DNA of 64,000 bases from Kribbella sindirgiensis. GTDB lineage: Bacteria; Actinomycetota; Actinomycetes; Propionibacteriales; Kribbellaceae. Positions 63,189 to 64,000 of the stretch are shown here, one piece after another. How positions within the stretch are numbered: position 1 is the stretch's first letter; each line of letters begins with the position of its first letter. A program made the translations under genes and the position numbers. The notes beneath the pieces are model-generated. The model worked only from the letters and a program-made list of their open reading frames with translations, made no database searches and had not been told where the DNA came from. The stretch is taken from contig NZ_SJKA01000019.1 of NCBI RefSeq assembly GCF_004331435.1, positions 62,001 to 126,000 of the forward strand. The letters are read 5' to 3'.

Positions 63189-63998
63189 TTAGGTGGGTGC
63201 GAGCTCGAGATCGGCGGGTGGCAGTGCAGCGGTTCTGGGCGAGATGAAGATGTATTGCCATTGGCCGCCGGCGACCTCGAAGTCGTAAGGGTGCGTGCTA
63301 ATGGTGATCGGCAACTCCCTCTTGAGATGTACCAGGATCTGGGCGCAGGATTGGCCGTCGTAGCGATGGATGTCACCAATGACCCTTTGGAGGATGTCCG
63401 GCTGATCGAAGGGGAGATCTGAGAGTTCGAGTTTCTCGGCAATCTCTTCTTGAGACCACCAGAGAATCTCTTGCGCGACGTCCTCCCGGGCGGCGTAATC
63501 CCCATCTCGCCATACGCCCTGAGGATCACCGTCAAGCCAGGGTTCGACGCCATCGGTCTGGCCAGCCCAGACCCTGAGGACCTTGGGACTTCTGGGGTTG
63601 CCTACCACCGGGTCGTAGCCGACTACTAGCGCCTCTATGTCGTCGGGCTTGGTCTTGATTTCTGGATCATCAGTCTGATCTACGAGTGCAATGAAACCCA
63701 GATGGAGCGCCTTGGCTATCCGCTCGACGGTGAGCTCGTTAGTAGGCAGTGAATCGAGGGCATCATTGAGAATCTGAGTGGTGACTTCAGCAGCCGGTAC
63801 CTTAGCTAAGGTCGATCGTCCGCTGAGCATGACGGCCACCGGCGCGTTGGGAACCTCAACGAGCTTGCGCGTCCTGTCCGAGACCACCGCAACCTTGTCG
63901 GTCGCGGGCTCGCCAGGTCGAGCGTCCACCTTGGTGGTGCGCCCGTCAGCGATCAGGACCATGCCGTCGGCGGCCTGGATCGCGAGTAAAACGGTCAT
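63189..63998 (-). CDS. Proteasome-like (Ntn-hydrolase) protein
   Basis: The 269-aa protein begins MTVLLAIQAADGMVLIADGR, resembling the start of proteasome beta/HslV/Anbu chains, where a Thr after processing or Met removal is the nucleophile and a strand ending in ADxR follows. DKVAVVSDRTRKLVEVPNAP and VAVMLSGRS match the second and third strands. The C-terminal half (about 150-269) has no known counterpart. ATG 63998 lies 2 bp from the right edge, so the start is probable but upstream signals are not visible. Confidence 0.5.
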   Translation of the reverse strand: MTVLLAIQAADGMVLIADGRTTKVDARPGEPATDKVAVVSDRTRKLVEVPNAPVAVMLSGRSTLAKVPAAEVTTQILNDALDSLPTNELTVERIAKALHLGFIALVDQTDDPEIKTKPDDIEALVVGYDPVVGNPRSPKVLRVWAGQTDGVEPWLDGDPQGVWRDGDYAAREDVAQEILWWSQEEIAEKLELSDLPFDQPDILQRVIGDIHRYDGQSCAQILVHLKRELPITISTHPYDFEVAGGQWQYIFISPRTAALPPADLELAPT

Positions 63999-64000
63999 TA

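Overview
The window is chromosomal DNA of a high-GC actinobacterium. Codon usage, frequent GTG starts, short overlaps of the ATGA/GTGA type and the gene repertoire (DosR-type dormancy genes, narGHJI, SARP-like regulator, beta-helix membrane protein) fit a soil actinomycete such as Kribbella or a relative. The genus is an inference. No rRNA, tRNA or CRISPR array was seen.

Region 1 (1-12.9 kb) looks like a hypoxia/dormancy block. A minus-strand operon encodes a GH65 sugar phosphorylase, acetyl-CoA synthetase and pyruvate dehydrogenase E1 alpha/beta (beta runs off the left edge). Next to it are a DUF2267 protein, a site-2 protease with CBS-like domains, a long-form hibernation factor, a CBS-BON protein, a tandem universal stress protein and a ceramidase-like protein. 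Three GGGA-N5-GTCCC-like sites resembling DosR/DevR boxes lie in the promoter regions, including the one before narK. Region 2 (11.6-19.7 kb) is narK-narG-narH-narJ-narI, a complete respiratory nitrate reductase operon.

Region 3 (19.7-28.3 kb) is a membrane complex of the hydrogenase-4/complex I type. Its large subunit lacks all four nickel-binding cysteines, so it fits an energy-converting hydrogenase-related (Ehr) complex rather than a hydrogenase. Two paralogous ArsR-type repressors bracket it, and related 16-bp palindromes lie upstream of both. Region 4 (28.4-32.2 kb) holds a CBS-BON protein, a DUF2505 protein and an arsenic operon: an ArsR-phosphatase fusion, two arsenate reductases and an aquaporin, but no efflux pump.

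Region 5 (32.2-45.6 kb) has a glutamine-synthetase-like/amidohydrolase pair, then sulfur and redox genes: CstR-like repressor, rhodanese, CstB-like persulfide dioxygenase, TauE exporter, sulfide:quinone reductase, a PIG-L/OsmC fusion, a ferritin-VIT1 iron transporter, and a thioredoxin-DUF302-CstR operon. The two CstR-like loci have GC-rich operator pairs with the same 34-bp spacing. A DUF2202 protein and a two-component system lie between them.

Region 6 (45.6-64 kb) is accessory and partly decayed. Two degraded large serine recombinases lie at 45.6 and 56.9-58.1 kb. Between them are small unknown genes, a protein with perfect 15-bp repeats, a SARP-like regulator with reversed domain order, a beta-helix membrane protein and fragments of an alcohol dehydrogenase and an nSTAND-type NTPase. 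To the right are a Gabija-like defence pair whose gajA is frameshifted, an IS3-type transposase fragment and a proteasome-like Ntn-hydrolase. Most visible frameshifts in the window fall in this region.
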